From Viola odorata (lineage: Eukaryota > Streptophyta > Magnoliopsida > Malpighiales > Violaceae): a DNA stretch of 64,000 bases. Shown piece by piece: positions 20,502-31,190 of this stretch; position 1 is the stretch's first letter, and each line of letters opens with the position of its first letter. Both the position numbers and the translations under genes were made by a program. The notes under the pieces were generated by a model that saw only the letters and a program-made list of their open reading frames with translations, searched no databases and was not told the origin of the DNA. Location of the stretch: contig OY829539.1 of NCBI GenBank assembly GCA_963691705.1, positions 16,852,186 through 16,916,185 on the forward strand, written 5' to 3'.

Positions 20502-21638
20502 TGTTGGCCCAAGGGGCATTTTGATCCTATTTTGATGATTTTAGACACAAATTAATTACTATACTAATGCAGTTTCGAAGTTAAGTGTGTATATAGTTTA
20601 CGATCGAGACAACAAAAGAGCAACAAATCGGTTATCGTAAGCGTGAAGATCAAGTGTATATATGATTCTATCTAACACTTGATCCATGTTCAATTTTACC
20701 TCAAGAAAATTGTCAAAAGATTTTTTGCACGAAAATAAGTTTTGAAAAACATAGTATGTAAAATGAAATAGTACCCAGTGGCATGCCGCCCATGCTAGCG
20801 GCATGCCATGTTCTTGAGGTAGTGCTTAGCGGCATGCCACCAACACTAGCGGCATGCCACCAAGAACATTTTTCTTGATGTTCTTGCTGGCAGTGCTTAG
20901 AACCATGCCGCCAAGAAAACAAAACTAAGAAAAAATCTGGCAGTCATTAGCGGCATGCCGCCAACGTTAGCGGCATTTCGGCAAGACAAGATAAAAAATG
21001 AGATCTTTCAATAACGGCTAGTTTTTATCTCCATCAGTTACTAAAACTCCTCGAACCTATAAATACTCGACTAAAATGAATAAGATAAAAATAAGAAAGC
21101 GAACACAAAGTTCTATACACATACACACAAAAAATCATAGAATTAAGATTCAAGAACACAAGCGTCTCTTATCAGTTTTTAAATTCTCTTGCATTCTTCT
21201 ATCAATTTCAAATCGATTTCTTCTTGAGGTAATATTGTTCATTTATTGGTGTTATTTGAATCATACATTTTATATTTATACACCAATTCATTATTGCATT
21301 TGATTGTTAATTCAATTGTATGGTTTGGAAAGTGTACCTAACGCTTTCGGGTAAGTGGTTAGAGTTCTTGTCCCTTGTAAAAGAACTAGGTTGTGGTTGA
21401 GCCTGGAAAAACCATCGTGTGTAAGGTTGAGAGCTGAACCTGCAAAGCTCTAGTTAATAGCAAAGGTTTTGCATTAGAAAATCCTAAGGGTGAAGCTCTT
21501 AGGTAGTGGAGTACAATTCGAATTATGAATTGGAACCACTATGAATTTCGTATCTTGCTATTCTCTTTCAATCTTTATTTGCATAATATTTTTATTTGCC
21601 TATTCACCCCACCTCTAGGCCGGGTTATTATTTTATCA
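20502..21638 (+). repeat. Copia E 5' LTR (1137 bp)
   Basis: Starts TGTTGGCCCAAGG and ends TTATTTTATCA, followed directly by a primer binding site. TATAAATA is at 21058-21065. No second LTR is in the window. Confidence 0.7.
20780..21065 (+). promoter_or_regulatory. Copia E LTR: array of GGCATGCC palindromes before the TATA box
   Basis: Perfect GGCATGCC at 20780, 20800, 20831, 20851 and 20952, with degenerate copies near 20902 and 20972, mostly in the longer context TTAGCGGCATGCCRCCAA. TATAAATA is at 21058. Repeated palindromes in U3 suggest an enhancer array; the factor is unknown. Confidence 0.5.
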
Positions 21639-21698
21639 ATTGGTAGCGGAGCAGGTCACTTGTGTTCAGGTTTAACCACCTCAAGTGCAAGATCAAAA
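21639..21698 (+). other. Copia E primer binding site and leader
   Basis: ATTGGTAGCGGAGC directly follows the LTR. It resembles the initiator-methionine tRNA site TGGTATCAGAGC with three differences. Element D has the same TTGGTAGCGGAGC after its LTR. Confidence 0.6.
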
Positions 21699-22680
21699 AT
21701 GGCTTCAGAGGGATTTCATTTCCACAAAGAGGGTGCAACACTCAACCGACCACCTTACCTTGATGGCAACAACTATCTGTAGTGGAAAGCAAAGATGCTA
21801 GCCTTCTTAGGCTCACAAGACTAACAGATGTTAGATTGCGTATTGAACGGTTTTGTCTTCCCCACGGAGCCAGCTGGAGAAGGAGGAACGACAAGACCTC
21901 TTCCATTTTCTAGTTGGAGTGTTGGAACAATCATGAGAAAGCAAATGGAAGATAGAGCAAGGTTTGCATTATTTTGTTCTATTTCTTCTAGTGAATTTAA
22001 CAGAGTTAGTGCTTGCAAATTGTCAAAGGAAGTGTGGACAATGTTAGGGATTGCTCATGAGGGAACCACCCAAGTGCGCGATCTTCGACTCAATGCACTC
22101 AAACACGAATATGAGTTGCTTGTGATAAAGAAGGGAGAGTCCATCTACGACTTAAGCACAAGAATTCAAAATATTTGCAACGCCATGGATAACCTTGGAT
22201 GGACTCCAAGTGATGAAGAAATGGTTAGAAAAATCCTAAGCGTTCTTCCAAGCAAATAACTAGCCAAGGTGACTGCCATTGATGAATTGGGTGTCAAACC
22301 AACCTTCGCACAACTCATCAGCTCTCTTACCGCGTATGAGCATAAGCTGAATCTGTATAACATGGAGGATGAGAAAGAAAAAGAGAACGGTAGAAATGTT
22401 GCTTTCGCAAGCAATGTCCATGAAGAAGAAGATGATGAGTCCTTTGCCTTCTTCACTAGAAGGCTAAAAAAACTCTGGAAAGATGACTTAAAGAAGAAGA
22501 ACTATCAAGGCGTTCTAATTCTTCTAAATTTAAGGTTAAGAATGATATTGTTTGCTATGAATGTGATAAACCAGGAAATATCAAGAGCGAATGCCCCAAT
22601 CTTGAAAAGAAGAAGAAATATAAAAAAAGAGGATCAAGAGATAAGAAGGAAAGTTGTAAGCACCCTAGAAGAGCCCTAAA
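21699..22680 (+). pseudogene. gag: Copia E gag
   Basis: The ATG at 21699 starts MASEGFHFHKEGATL. Frame 3 is interrupted by stops at 21780 (a Trp codon changed to TAG), about 21823 and 22257, but homology continues in the same frame to 22679. The UBN2-type capsid domain is visible (SCKLSKEVWTMLGIAHEG-like text, RDLRLNALKHEYELL, IYDLSTRIQNICNAMDNL). The zinc knuckle near 22550 is in a shifted frame and reads C-x2-C-x4-N-x4-C, with the His replaced by Asn. The gene is therefore dead. Confidence 0.75.
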
Positions 22681-24656
22681 GGCTACCTCTTGGAGTGATG
22701 AGGATGAAGAAACAAACATTGATCAATCGGAATCCTCATCTGAAGAGGATGTCTCAAACTTGTGCCTTCTTGTCGACAAAGTCCATCTATGGACATCTGC
22801 TTAATGACCCAAAGCGATAACGATGAGGTAAGCTCTTGCTCTTGCTCTTGTAATGAAGAATGCTCTTTTGATGAATTGCAAGATGCATTTAGTGAATTAG
22901 CTATCCATTTTAAAGAATCTACTAGGAAGAACTCTAAGCTTGCTAAAGAACTAGAAAACATTAAAAAGGAGATTAGTGAGTTAGAAGAATTAAACGAGGC
23001 CTTAACAAATGAAAATAAATTGCTTGAAATTGCTTGTAGTAAAGCTAAAAATACAACATGTGGGCAATGTGCAAACTCTAAAATAGAAGTGGCAAAATTA
23101 AAAGAAAATATTAAAAATCTTAAAAGCACTCTAGCTAAGTATGTGCTAAGCAAACAAAGTCACCATGATTGTTTAAATGTTCAAAAGAGAAATGGTGATA
23201 AACATGGCATTGGATTTTCTACAAGCATGCATAATTTTAAGAATTATTTTCTTAAAGCCAACTCTTTTAATTATTATGCTAGTTCCTCAAAACTGTCACA
23301 AAACCGTCACATGATAAGCCAAAATATAAATGTAGCTATTGTTGTAAACATGGTCATCTATCATATTTTTGTTACATTTGTAAAGGACTCATAAATACTA
23401 AACAAATTTGGGTACCTAAGGGTACATTTGTAAAAGAAGAAGGACCCAAACATGGTTGGGTTCTTAAAACTAACTAATTTATTTTCTATGTATGCCCGAA
23501 GCCCCATGCGAACAAATTGTACTTGGACAGCGGGTGTTCGCGGCACATGATGGGTGACAAGTCAAAATTCACCCATTTGGAAGAGAAGGAAAAAGGAAAA
23601 GTGACATTTGGAGACAATAAAAAACACAAAGTTTTGGGGATCGGTAAAGTTGGTCACTCTCCTTCTATTGAGAATGTGTTATTTGTATGTGATCTTAAAT
23701 TCAATATTTTGAGCATTAGTCAATTATGTGATAGAGATTTAATTGTTATTTTTACTTCAACACATTGTGAAGTTAGGAACATTTTCACACGTGCACTAGT
23801 TTTTATTTGCAATAGTGTTGGGAACATGTACATGATTGATTTGAATGACATTCCTAACAATGATTATAAATATTTAAGCGTATTAGTAGATAGCTCATTG
23901 ATTTGGGATAGAAGACTTGTTCATGTAAGAATGGACCATATCGCAAAGCTATCTAGGAAAGAGCTAGTACGAGGCCTACCAAAAATGAGGTATGAAATGG
24001 AAGGCTTGTGTGATGCATGCCAATATGGAAAGCAAACCAAGAGCTCATTCAAGTCTACAAAAGTTGTCTCTACTTCAAGGCCACTCCAACTTCTTCACCT
24101 TGACTTATTTGGTCCAATGAGGATGGCAAGTATGGGAGGTAAGAAGTATCTTTTTGTTATTATGGATGGCTATTCTAGATTTACTTGGGTTATCTTTTTT
24201 GTCTCATAAGCATGATGCATGTGATAATTTCAAAAGACTTTGCTATAGAATTCTAAATGAAAAAGGTTTTAAAATTTCCAAAATTAGAAGTGATCATGGT
24301 GGTGAATTTGAAAATAACATCTTTCAAGATTTTTGCAATCACAATGGTATTGATCATAATTTTTCTTGTCCTCGCACTCCTCAACAAAATGGGGTAGTTG
24401 AGAGGAAAAATAGAACATTTCAAGAAGCGGCTCGGACCCTTTTAAATGAACATAAATTACCAAAGTATTTTTGGGCCGAAGCCGTTAGTACCACATGCTA
24501 TGTCTTGAATCGTGTCTTAATCCGTCCATTGCTTAATAAAACACCTTATGAATTATGACATGATAAGAAACCCACCATTGCATACTTTAGAGTCTTTGGA
24601 TGTAAATGCTTCATGACTCACCGTCGAAACGAGTCAAAAATAATATATTTCCTAAG
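22681..24656 (+). pseudogene. Copia E protease and integrase
   Basis: A Ser/Glu-rich linker with a coiled-coil-like stretch (22860-23150) leads to the protease active site LDSGCSRHMMGDKS at 23520. The pre-integrase zinc motif follows (HVRMDH...CDACQYGKQ), and the catalytic core has [10 protein letters not shown], then, after a frameshift at about 24205, RSDHGGEFEN and PQQNGVVERKNR. The text stops after KYFWAEAVSTTCYVLNR and FRVFGCKCF. The truncation at 24656 removes the rest of pol. Confidence 0.75.
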
Positions 24657-26416
24657 GCCTAGATGCACAAACTAATTTGTGTAAAGCGGTAACAGGGTCG
24701 AACCACATAGATTGAGAGAAACGAGATCAAGCCCTAGATTGTATGACAGAGGTGAAAATGCACAGAATCAAGACAAGAAAGGGGAGGTTTTATAGGTTAA
24801 TCAGGTTAACCAAGAGAGTGATCAGAGCTAACAATTCTAACTATTGAAAGCGATAATCGAGGTCACGATAAGCAAATAATAACAAAGATCAGAAATGAAA
24901 TAAAACGCGAAGTAAACAAACAGGTTAATAAGCAGAGATAATAAATCAAGGAGAAGGGAACTTAGTAAAGGACTTTCTTGGGTTGCGTCGAGGGCTCGAT
25001 TGTCATCAGAGCAAGAATTTTCCATTCTAACGCTACAGACGTGCTATATGGGTCATGTTTTCACGTAGACCCCCTGCTTTCTTTTGTAAGGAGCCACCCC
25101 CCGTTTTCACTGTTAATAAGGTGGCCTCGACTCTTTGGTATCCTCTCAGCCACCTATCTTATTGTCAAAAGGTAGCCTTTACACTTTGGTTTGTAATTAG
25201 CACAAAATGGACAGAATATCAGAGAATCGATGAAGTACAAGAAAGACACATCTAGGGCTCGATGACTCGACTTGTCAGGCTCACGTCAAGACCCTAACCA
25301 ATTGCATGCCCTAGACGGATGAACCCAGATCTACCCGAGGACACCTATCTAGCTGTCCACACCTACCCGACAGTCTCACGCTAGCTATCACTGCAAGGTA
25401 TGACAATAATTATAAAGGGACGATTAAAAGATGATCAGGCCTCGAACCACCCTAAGCAAAAATGGAATTAAAATGACAAGCATCCAAATATAACAAGGAG
25501 AACATGTTAAGAGTGTTTAGGCCTCGAATCTACCCAAGCAACCCATTAAGCACCTTTACTAAGAACGTGGGTTTTAGCCACTCATGTTAAGAGATAAACA
25601 AATAAAAGATGAAAGTAGCATAATAAAAGATAAAGGAAGGATAAAGGATAAAACTTGATTAATGATGCTTTTTACAAAGCTTGGAGTCGGCGGCTATGGA
25701 GAGAAGAGGGAGGAACAAGTCCCAAAACTAATAAACTAAAAGAAAGCTGCTGGAATTAATTTAAGAGTAAAATGTCTAAGAAGTAATGTTCAAAACCCTA
25801 GAATATAAGGAGTATATATACCCCAACCACCCACTAAGGGACAAAATTGCAAGCTAAGAGAAGTACAACACAAGGAGTGCATGCTCCTCCAAATGGGACG
25901 TCCAAACAAGGTAAAAAGGAAATATTCCTGGGGATCCGCGCAGAGCTCTCTGATGTGCATCAGGACGGGCACGTGGAGGCCTTAGAGTCAAGACACGTGG
26001 AATTGGCGCTTCTGGCTTGTCAAGGGCTCGATGATGTAATCCACGGCGAGGCCTCGATGACATTGTCGAGGGCAAGAGATCAGTGACTTAGGGTATATTC
26101 CAGAACATTCTGGAATGTTCTAGAATACTCTAGAAGGGACACGTGGAAGCACATCTGCGAGGACATGTGGATATAAAGCTTTTGGTCCATCAAGGGCTCG
26201 ATGACAGGCCTCAATGAAAAAATTGGTGTCTTGGTCTCGACGCTGGTCTTAAAGCTTGGAGTCCGCAGAAATCGCCCAGAAAGCATGTCTTTTCGCACAT
26301 TTCTCCTTCTTGGCCTTGATCTGCGATAAAGATGGAAATACGAGCGAATTAGTAGTATCAAGGCCTAAATCAAGGTAAAAATGGAAGGAAAAATATGCAT
26401 AAAATACACGCTATCA
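24657..26416 (-). repeat. Athila-2 3' LTR (~1760 bp, end truncated)
   Basis: On the minus strand it begins TGATAGCGTGTATTTTATGC after the polypurine tract GGGCAGTGTGGGGATA. It runs parallel to the Athila-1 LTR, with clear similarity at both ends and strong divergence in the middle. A TATA box (GTATATATAC) is at about 25812-25821. Confidence 0.75.
25812..26145 (-). promoter_or_regulatory. Athila-2 LTR promoter: six-unit heat-shock element, three G-boxes, TATA box
   Basis: At 26098-26125 TTC and GAA alternate six times, each separated by exactly two bases, giving an uninterrupted consensus heat-shock element; another GAA follows at 26133. CACGTG is found at 25970, 25994 and 26140. The TATA box is about 280 bp downstream of the heat-shock element in the element's direction. 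The Athila-1 LTR has the G-boxes but not the heat-shock element. Confidence 0.65.
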
Positions 26417-28057
26417 AATATCCCCACACTGCCCAATGCTCGGCCTCGAGCATTCACAAAATTAAAAACATCCCCAAAGCATAAACACAATCGACTATAG
26501 CACTGGAATGAGCGAACCAATTGTCAAGGCCTCGATAGTGTTTACGCTCTCACTCACAAACAAGGCTATGTGTTTAGTCACTCAAAATGCAGATAACACA
26601 GCACAAAACAAAGTTTGCATATCAATCCGAGTACATTAGTCCACATGCTTGGGCAATCTAACAATCGAAAAGGAACTTTGCATCATGAAAAAGAGAGGAA
26701 GAGAAAAGGGAAGAGGAGGTGCGGCAGAAGAGAAAATAAAAGGAAAAAGGAAGAGAAACAAAAAGAAGAGGGAGAAGAGAGATAACCAACTGATTGGAGG
26801 GATTCCTTGGCCGGGAAAAAGCAAAGCGGTGAGTAAGCACTTGCTGGAGAGGATACGGCAGCGAGGGCTAGATGATAACTTCTGCATTCTTCAATGGGGG
26901 AGGTCTCGATCTGCGTTCTGCATCAAGGGCTCGATACTTATTGCTTTGGCTGCTTTGGTGTGTCTGGTCTGCCTTTATTTGATTATTACTTTTTTATTTT
27001 TTTATTTTTTTAAGTAGACACAGACCTTTCTTTCTTGGCTCGCCTTTCTATACTTCAGGGGCTACAGCTAGGAATCTTTGCCTCTTTCTTGCTTTTGAGT
27101 GATTAGCGTTGAGGTCTTGATACGTTGACTTTGCTTAACGTTGAGGGCTCGATGTTTTGACTTTGCTTCCCCACACTTATGTTTTGTTGTAGGGAGGAAG
27201 CAATCCTACTTTACTGGTTTGCCCTCGATCTTAATCTTTCTCCAACTGCTCTGTCCTACCTTTCATCTTTATCTTTCCCCCACTTGATCTTCCGGCGTCT
27301 AGCCCTTGCTGATCTTGTGAAAAGTGCTACTAACCTGCCAAGGAAAGATCAAAAGAAATGGCTCAAATGGTTAGAAAAGAAACAAAAGAGGTGGAAAGTG
27401 AGTGTCGAGGTCACGATGGAGGAAAAGAAAAGAAAGAAAGAGGAAATAAAATGAAAGAAAGAGAAAATAAAATGATGCAAAGGCTTTCGTCATATTGCTA
27501 CTTTCCCAAGTCTAAAGGTGCCTATACCCAGGGATATCGTGCAAACCTAGCTAGTGCCTAGCTATGCATTCACTCATGAAAAAGATATGGCATGGAGGCT
27601 CAATGTGCTCACAAGGTGCTAAATGTGACTACTAGTGTCCAGGCCTCGATGTAGACATAAGGGGCAACAGGCAGTGAGCGCAAGGGTTGTTCTAATCATG
27701 CAAAATCAGTTCTCAAGTCATGTGCTTATGCAAATGGGGTTTTCAAAACTGGGCAGCGAGGTCTAGCAAAAACCTAGGGAAAATTAAGAGTAAAAATCCG
27801 CAAAACGTTTTTCACAAAACAAGCATACATGCAACAAGTGAAAAATAAAACATGCAGTCAAGCAATCGCAATTAAAACAAACGAGAAACTAAAACCCTCC
27901 CCACACTTAGACTTCACATTGTCCTCAATGTGAGAAGGGGCACCAAAATAAAAAAAGGAGTTCAAGCTGAATAAACCATAAAAGTGTACTTTTGACAGAA
28001 ATTAAAAGGAAATTGTTGGGGGGAGAATCAAGAGGGAGGGAGGTTGCATCGGGCCAC
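26417..28057 (-). other. Athila-2 3' UTR
   Basis: Noncoding. It contains the two conserved blocks also seen in Athila-1 and F (27480-27670 and 26510-26660 here), separated by an A/G-rich tract (27405-27475 on the plus strand) and a T-rich tract (26980-27015 on the plus strand). Frequent copies of the TCGAGG-type word are present. Confidence 0.6.
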
Positions 28058-28498
28058 TTAAGTTGTCAAGGCCTGAAGTTCCCTCAGGATGGCTAGGAGA
28101 ATGCGCTCGAGGGCTTGAGATGGACCAGTGTTGGTAACAGCGGGGGTTGACATTGAAGCTTCGGGGGCTTGATTAAGAGGAACAGACTGGGCTAGAATGG
28201 GCATGCTGAGCGGTTCTTGGCGAGCTGATGATCGAGGCCTTGATAGGTCCGGGCAGTTGAAGTCACCGCCATACTTGCTGCCGAAAGCTTGCTCCTTTTG
28301 CGGTATGTAACCTGTACTGAAACTCAATACACCTTGTGAGACACACAAAAGCCCCATCACATCGAGCGCTCTGGGGTCCAAATATTTAAAGGACACAGGA
28401 GAGAAAAGGTCACAAGATGCAATATCGAGGCCTCGACTATTAACAACAAGCAAAGTGATAAGCGGTCCTAAGATAGGTGGTCGATTAGAGTTCTGCAC
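28058..28498 (-). pseudogene. Athila-2 ORF-1-like protein, C-terminal part
   Basis: The frame contains RPPILGPLITLLVVNSRGLD, then FKYLDPRALDVMGLL and FSTGYIPQKE, which resemble the second half of the plant ATHILA ORF-1 / env-position protein, ending with a short helical tail (ILLAILRELQAL). It is separated from the upstream frame (28606-29271) by about 110 bp with stops. Biological function of this family is unknown. The link between the two parts is inferred from order and family resemblance. Confidence 0.5.
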
Positions 28499-28605
28499 AG
28501 ACGCTTATGGACCATGCACCATAGGAAAAATAGCTCATGCATCGTTAACTACCCGGCTGTTCCAGAACAACCCGCGAGGGTGAGGGCAAGATAACAATGC
28601 AGAAT

Positions 28606-29271
28606 TCACAGAGATGGGTCCACAAGCTCATGGGCTTTCACATATCGAGGGTTGAACTCGGCATTAGGATTGTCGGTCAGCTCTCGAAATGCTTCGTCCG
28701 CATTAAACACAGGGGGGATAATAGTTAAGGCATGCTTAGAAATAGGGTGATCTACTTCATCATCACAATTAGGCTCAAGCAAAGTATTAAAATCATTCAA
28801 AGACAATTCAGACCACGAGTTCATCAAACAAAAATTAATAACTTTGGGTGTAGACAAGTTAGGTCCTGATTTTCCTTTAGGCTTAAAGTGTTCAGTGACA
28901 ACCCAAAATGACGTGAAAAATTCAAGCGAGAGCTCGAGAAATGTTGGGTGTTGCAAGAATAAAAGAGCTTCCCACCCGATGTTTCTGATGAGCTCTCGAA
29001 CTCGAGACCCAACACCCATTTTATCCAAAAACTCAAAATCGAGACGTGCACAAGGGCTGATACCCTTACCGAGAAAAACATTCAATTTATCACGAGAGGC
29101 CTTATCATTGAAAGATAACCAGCCATTTAGAGAGGAAAGGTCAGAGGGAACCTGGGGTTTGGCTGCTGATCGAGGTCCTGATGAGGAGATTGGCGCCTTG
29201 CCCTCGACAACCGCTGATTCCGTGATGTTAAAGGTACGCCGTTGCTTACCGGTAATCGGGTACTTCACCAA
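28606..29271 (-). pseudogene. Athila-2 ATHILA ORF-1-like protein, N-terminal part
   Basis: A 221-codon frame on the minus strand. It reads a basic/Ser-rich start, then GWLSFNDKASRDKLNVFLG, DFEFLDKMGVGSRVRELI, GWEALLFLQHPTFLELSLEF and a beta-rich stretch ending LSLNDFNTLLE. This is the pattern of the ATHILA ORF-1 family (a domain also found in plant mobile-domain-like proteins). The right edge coincides with the junction to chromovirus C, so the true N-terminus may be missing. It stops at 28606, and homologous text resumes at 28498. Confidence 0.6.
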
Positions 29272-29289
29272 GGTGAAGGTACTTCTGCT

Positions 29290-30379
29290 GGTAACAATCG
29301 AGCTTTAGTCCCTCACCTACAAGGTCGTACTACTCCTTACCATAGGCGAGAGTTTTATGAGGATGTTTATGAGGAAGCAAATGATGATTTTGATGACCAA
29401 GAAGAGAATGAGCAGATGAATCGGGGCAGAAGAGGAAGGTTACCGGAACCTTAGTATGACGATAACTTGAACAACATAAAAGTACAAATTCCTATCTTCG
29501 AAGGAACTACTGACCCGCCTGAGTACATCAAATGGGAGGGAAAAATCCAGCGTATTTTCAATTGCCATCAGTATTCGAAGGGCAAGAAAGTGAAACTTAT
29601 TGCTATGTAGTTTGATGGATATGCATTGAGTTGGTGGGAGAAAATATGTCGGGTAAGACATGGGGCCAGAGCCATCCGGACATGGGAAGAGATGAAGCAA
29701 GTTATGAGGGAGAGGTTTATGTCGTCCTTCTATAGACGAGACTTGCAAAATCGGTTGCAAGGGTTCAAGCAAAGGATGAAGTCAGTGGGAGACTATTACA
29801 ATGAGCTTAAGTCTCTTCTCACACAAACCGATACCCATGAAGATGAAGAGGTAACTATGGCTCGATTCTTGAATGGTGTGAATGAGAAAATTAAATACAA
29901 GCTTGAGTTACGGGATTTTGAAACTCTACAACCTATGTTACACTACGCCTTGAAGGTAGAAGCCCATGAAGCCACCAAACAGAAAAAACTCCCCTAGCTG
30001 AAACATAAACGCATCCAACACCTACTCCACTTTTACTAAACCACCCTGGAAGCCTCGCCAAAATGACTACCAAAAGACCCCATTATACGCCAAAACAAAT
30101 CCGTCTTCTACAATGAAGCCTTACACGCCTTTTACCAAGCCCAACCTAGTACCGGTAACATCTAATCTGATAAGTCCTAACCCACCACCCAGAAAATACT
30201 CTGCCAATATTGAATGCTTTAAGTGTCGGGGAAGAGGGCATATTTCTTCTGAGTGCCCAAATCGGCGCGTGATAGTCATTCGGGAAGGGGTGTACGAAAC
30301 CGATAGTAAGGGAGAAGATTTTTCAAGAGAGGAACACTGTCGGGATGAAGAAGTAGTAATGAGCAGTGATGAAGAATAA
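29290..30379 (+). pseudogene. gag: Chromovirus C gag
   Basis: Frame 1 from about 29290 to 29997 carries the capsid domain (IPIFEGTTDPPEYIKWEGKI, SWWEKICRVRHGAR, MRERFMSSFYRRDLQNRLQG, SVGDYYNEL, MARFLNGVNEKIKYKLEL), with TAG codons at 29452 and 29608. A shifted frame (30113-30379) holds a complete zinc knuckle C-x2-C-x4-H-x4-C (CFKCRGRGHISSEC) and an acidic tail. It has the same layout as gag of element D. The start codon side is lost at the Athila-2 junction. Confidence 0.75.
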
Positions 30380-30397
30380 ATTCTACCGAGTTCGGCA

Positions 30398-31190
30398 ATG
30401 ACTTTGGTTGTACGGAGGAGTTTAAACGCACACGCTAAAATGGATGATGAGCAAAGAGAGAACCTCTTTCATTCACGATGTGAGGTGCATAGTAAAATTA
30501 TATCCATGATCGTGGATAATGGTAGCGTGGTAGATGCCGCAAGTCACATCCTAGTGAGCCAGCTGAACTTACCAACAACGCCACATCCTAAGCGTTATTC
30601 ACTCCATTAGTTCAATGATGACGGGGAGGTTAAGGTCAAGAAGCAAGTTCTTGTGAGTCTCAAGATGGGTGGATATGAGGACGAGTGTTTGTGTGACGCT
30701 GTATTGATGGATGTTAGCCATCTTCTTTTTGGTCAGCCATGGCAGTTTGACAGGAGGGTAATTCACGATGGGAGCACCAACAAAATCCAGCTTACACATA
30801 ACGGCAAGAAGTTCAATATCCCACCTCTCTCACCATCTCAAGTCCGTGAGGACTAACAACAAATGGAAAAAGCTAGCACTGAGTTCCATATAGCAAAGAG
30901 TTTCAGAGATAAGAGTGGAGAGAAGAAAGTAAGCAGAGAGGACAAAACACAGTATGAAAAGAGTAAGGATGGTAACGAGAGTGAGCAAGAGCGATTGCGA
31001 GGGGAAAGAAGTTGAGAGAAAAAGGAAGGAAATGAGCAAAACACACGTTATGAAAAGAGCAAGCATGACCGAAAGGATGAACTTAAATCATTGAGTGTGT
31101 TTGCGAAGGGAAGGGATGTGAGGAATGCATTACATTCTAACAAACGGTGTCTTGTACCTCAGTACAAAGCACCTTGCTTAATTGTTAATC
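30398..31190 (+). pseudogene. Chromovirus C protease and charged linker
   Basis: Frame 2 reads QRENLFHSRCEV, then the active-site region MIVDNGSVVDAAS, a TAG at 30608, and the second half with LLFGQPWQFDRRVIHDG and NIPPLSPSQVRED (to 30856). The Lys/Glu/Ser-rich linker to 31190 matches the linker of element D. The normal D-[ST]-G is DNG in both C and D, which suggests a family feature more than decay. Confidence 0.65.

Larger units (their letters stand above)
20502..24656 (+). mobile_element. Copia element E, truncated before RT
   Basis: It has a complete 5' LTR (20502-21638), primer binding site, gag, protease and the integrase core in Ty1/copia order. It is cut at about 24656 right after the integrase region (FRVFGCKCFM), where Athila-2 LTR sequence starts. 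RT, RNase H and the 3' LTR are absent. Gag and protease wording resemble SIRE/Tork-type plant copias; the lineage is not certain. Confidence 0.75.
24657..29270 (-). mobile_element. Athila-2, minus-strand Athila fragment
   Basis: On the minus strand it reads ORF-1-like gene (29271-28058), long 3' UTR (28057-26417), polypurine tract and 3' LTR (26416-24657). The left end is cut about 45 bp before the LTR end by comparison with Athila-1, where copia E stops. The right end is cut at about 29270, where chromovirus C gag resumes. Gag and pol are absent. Confidence 0.7.
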
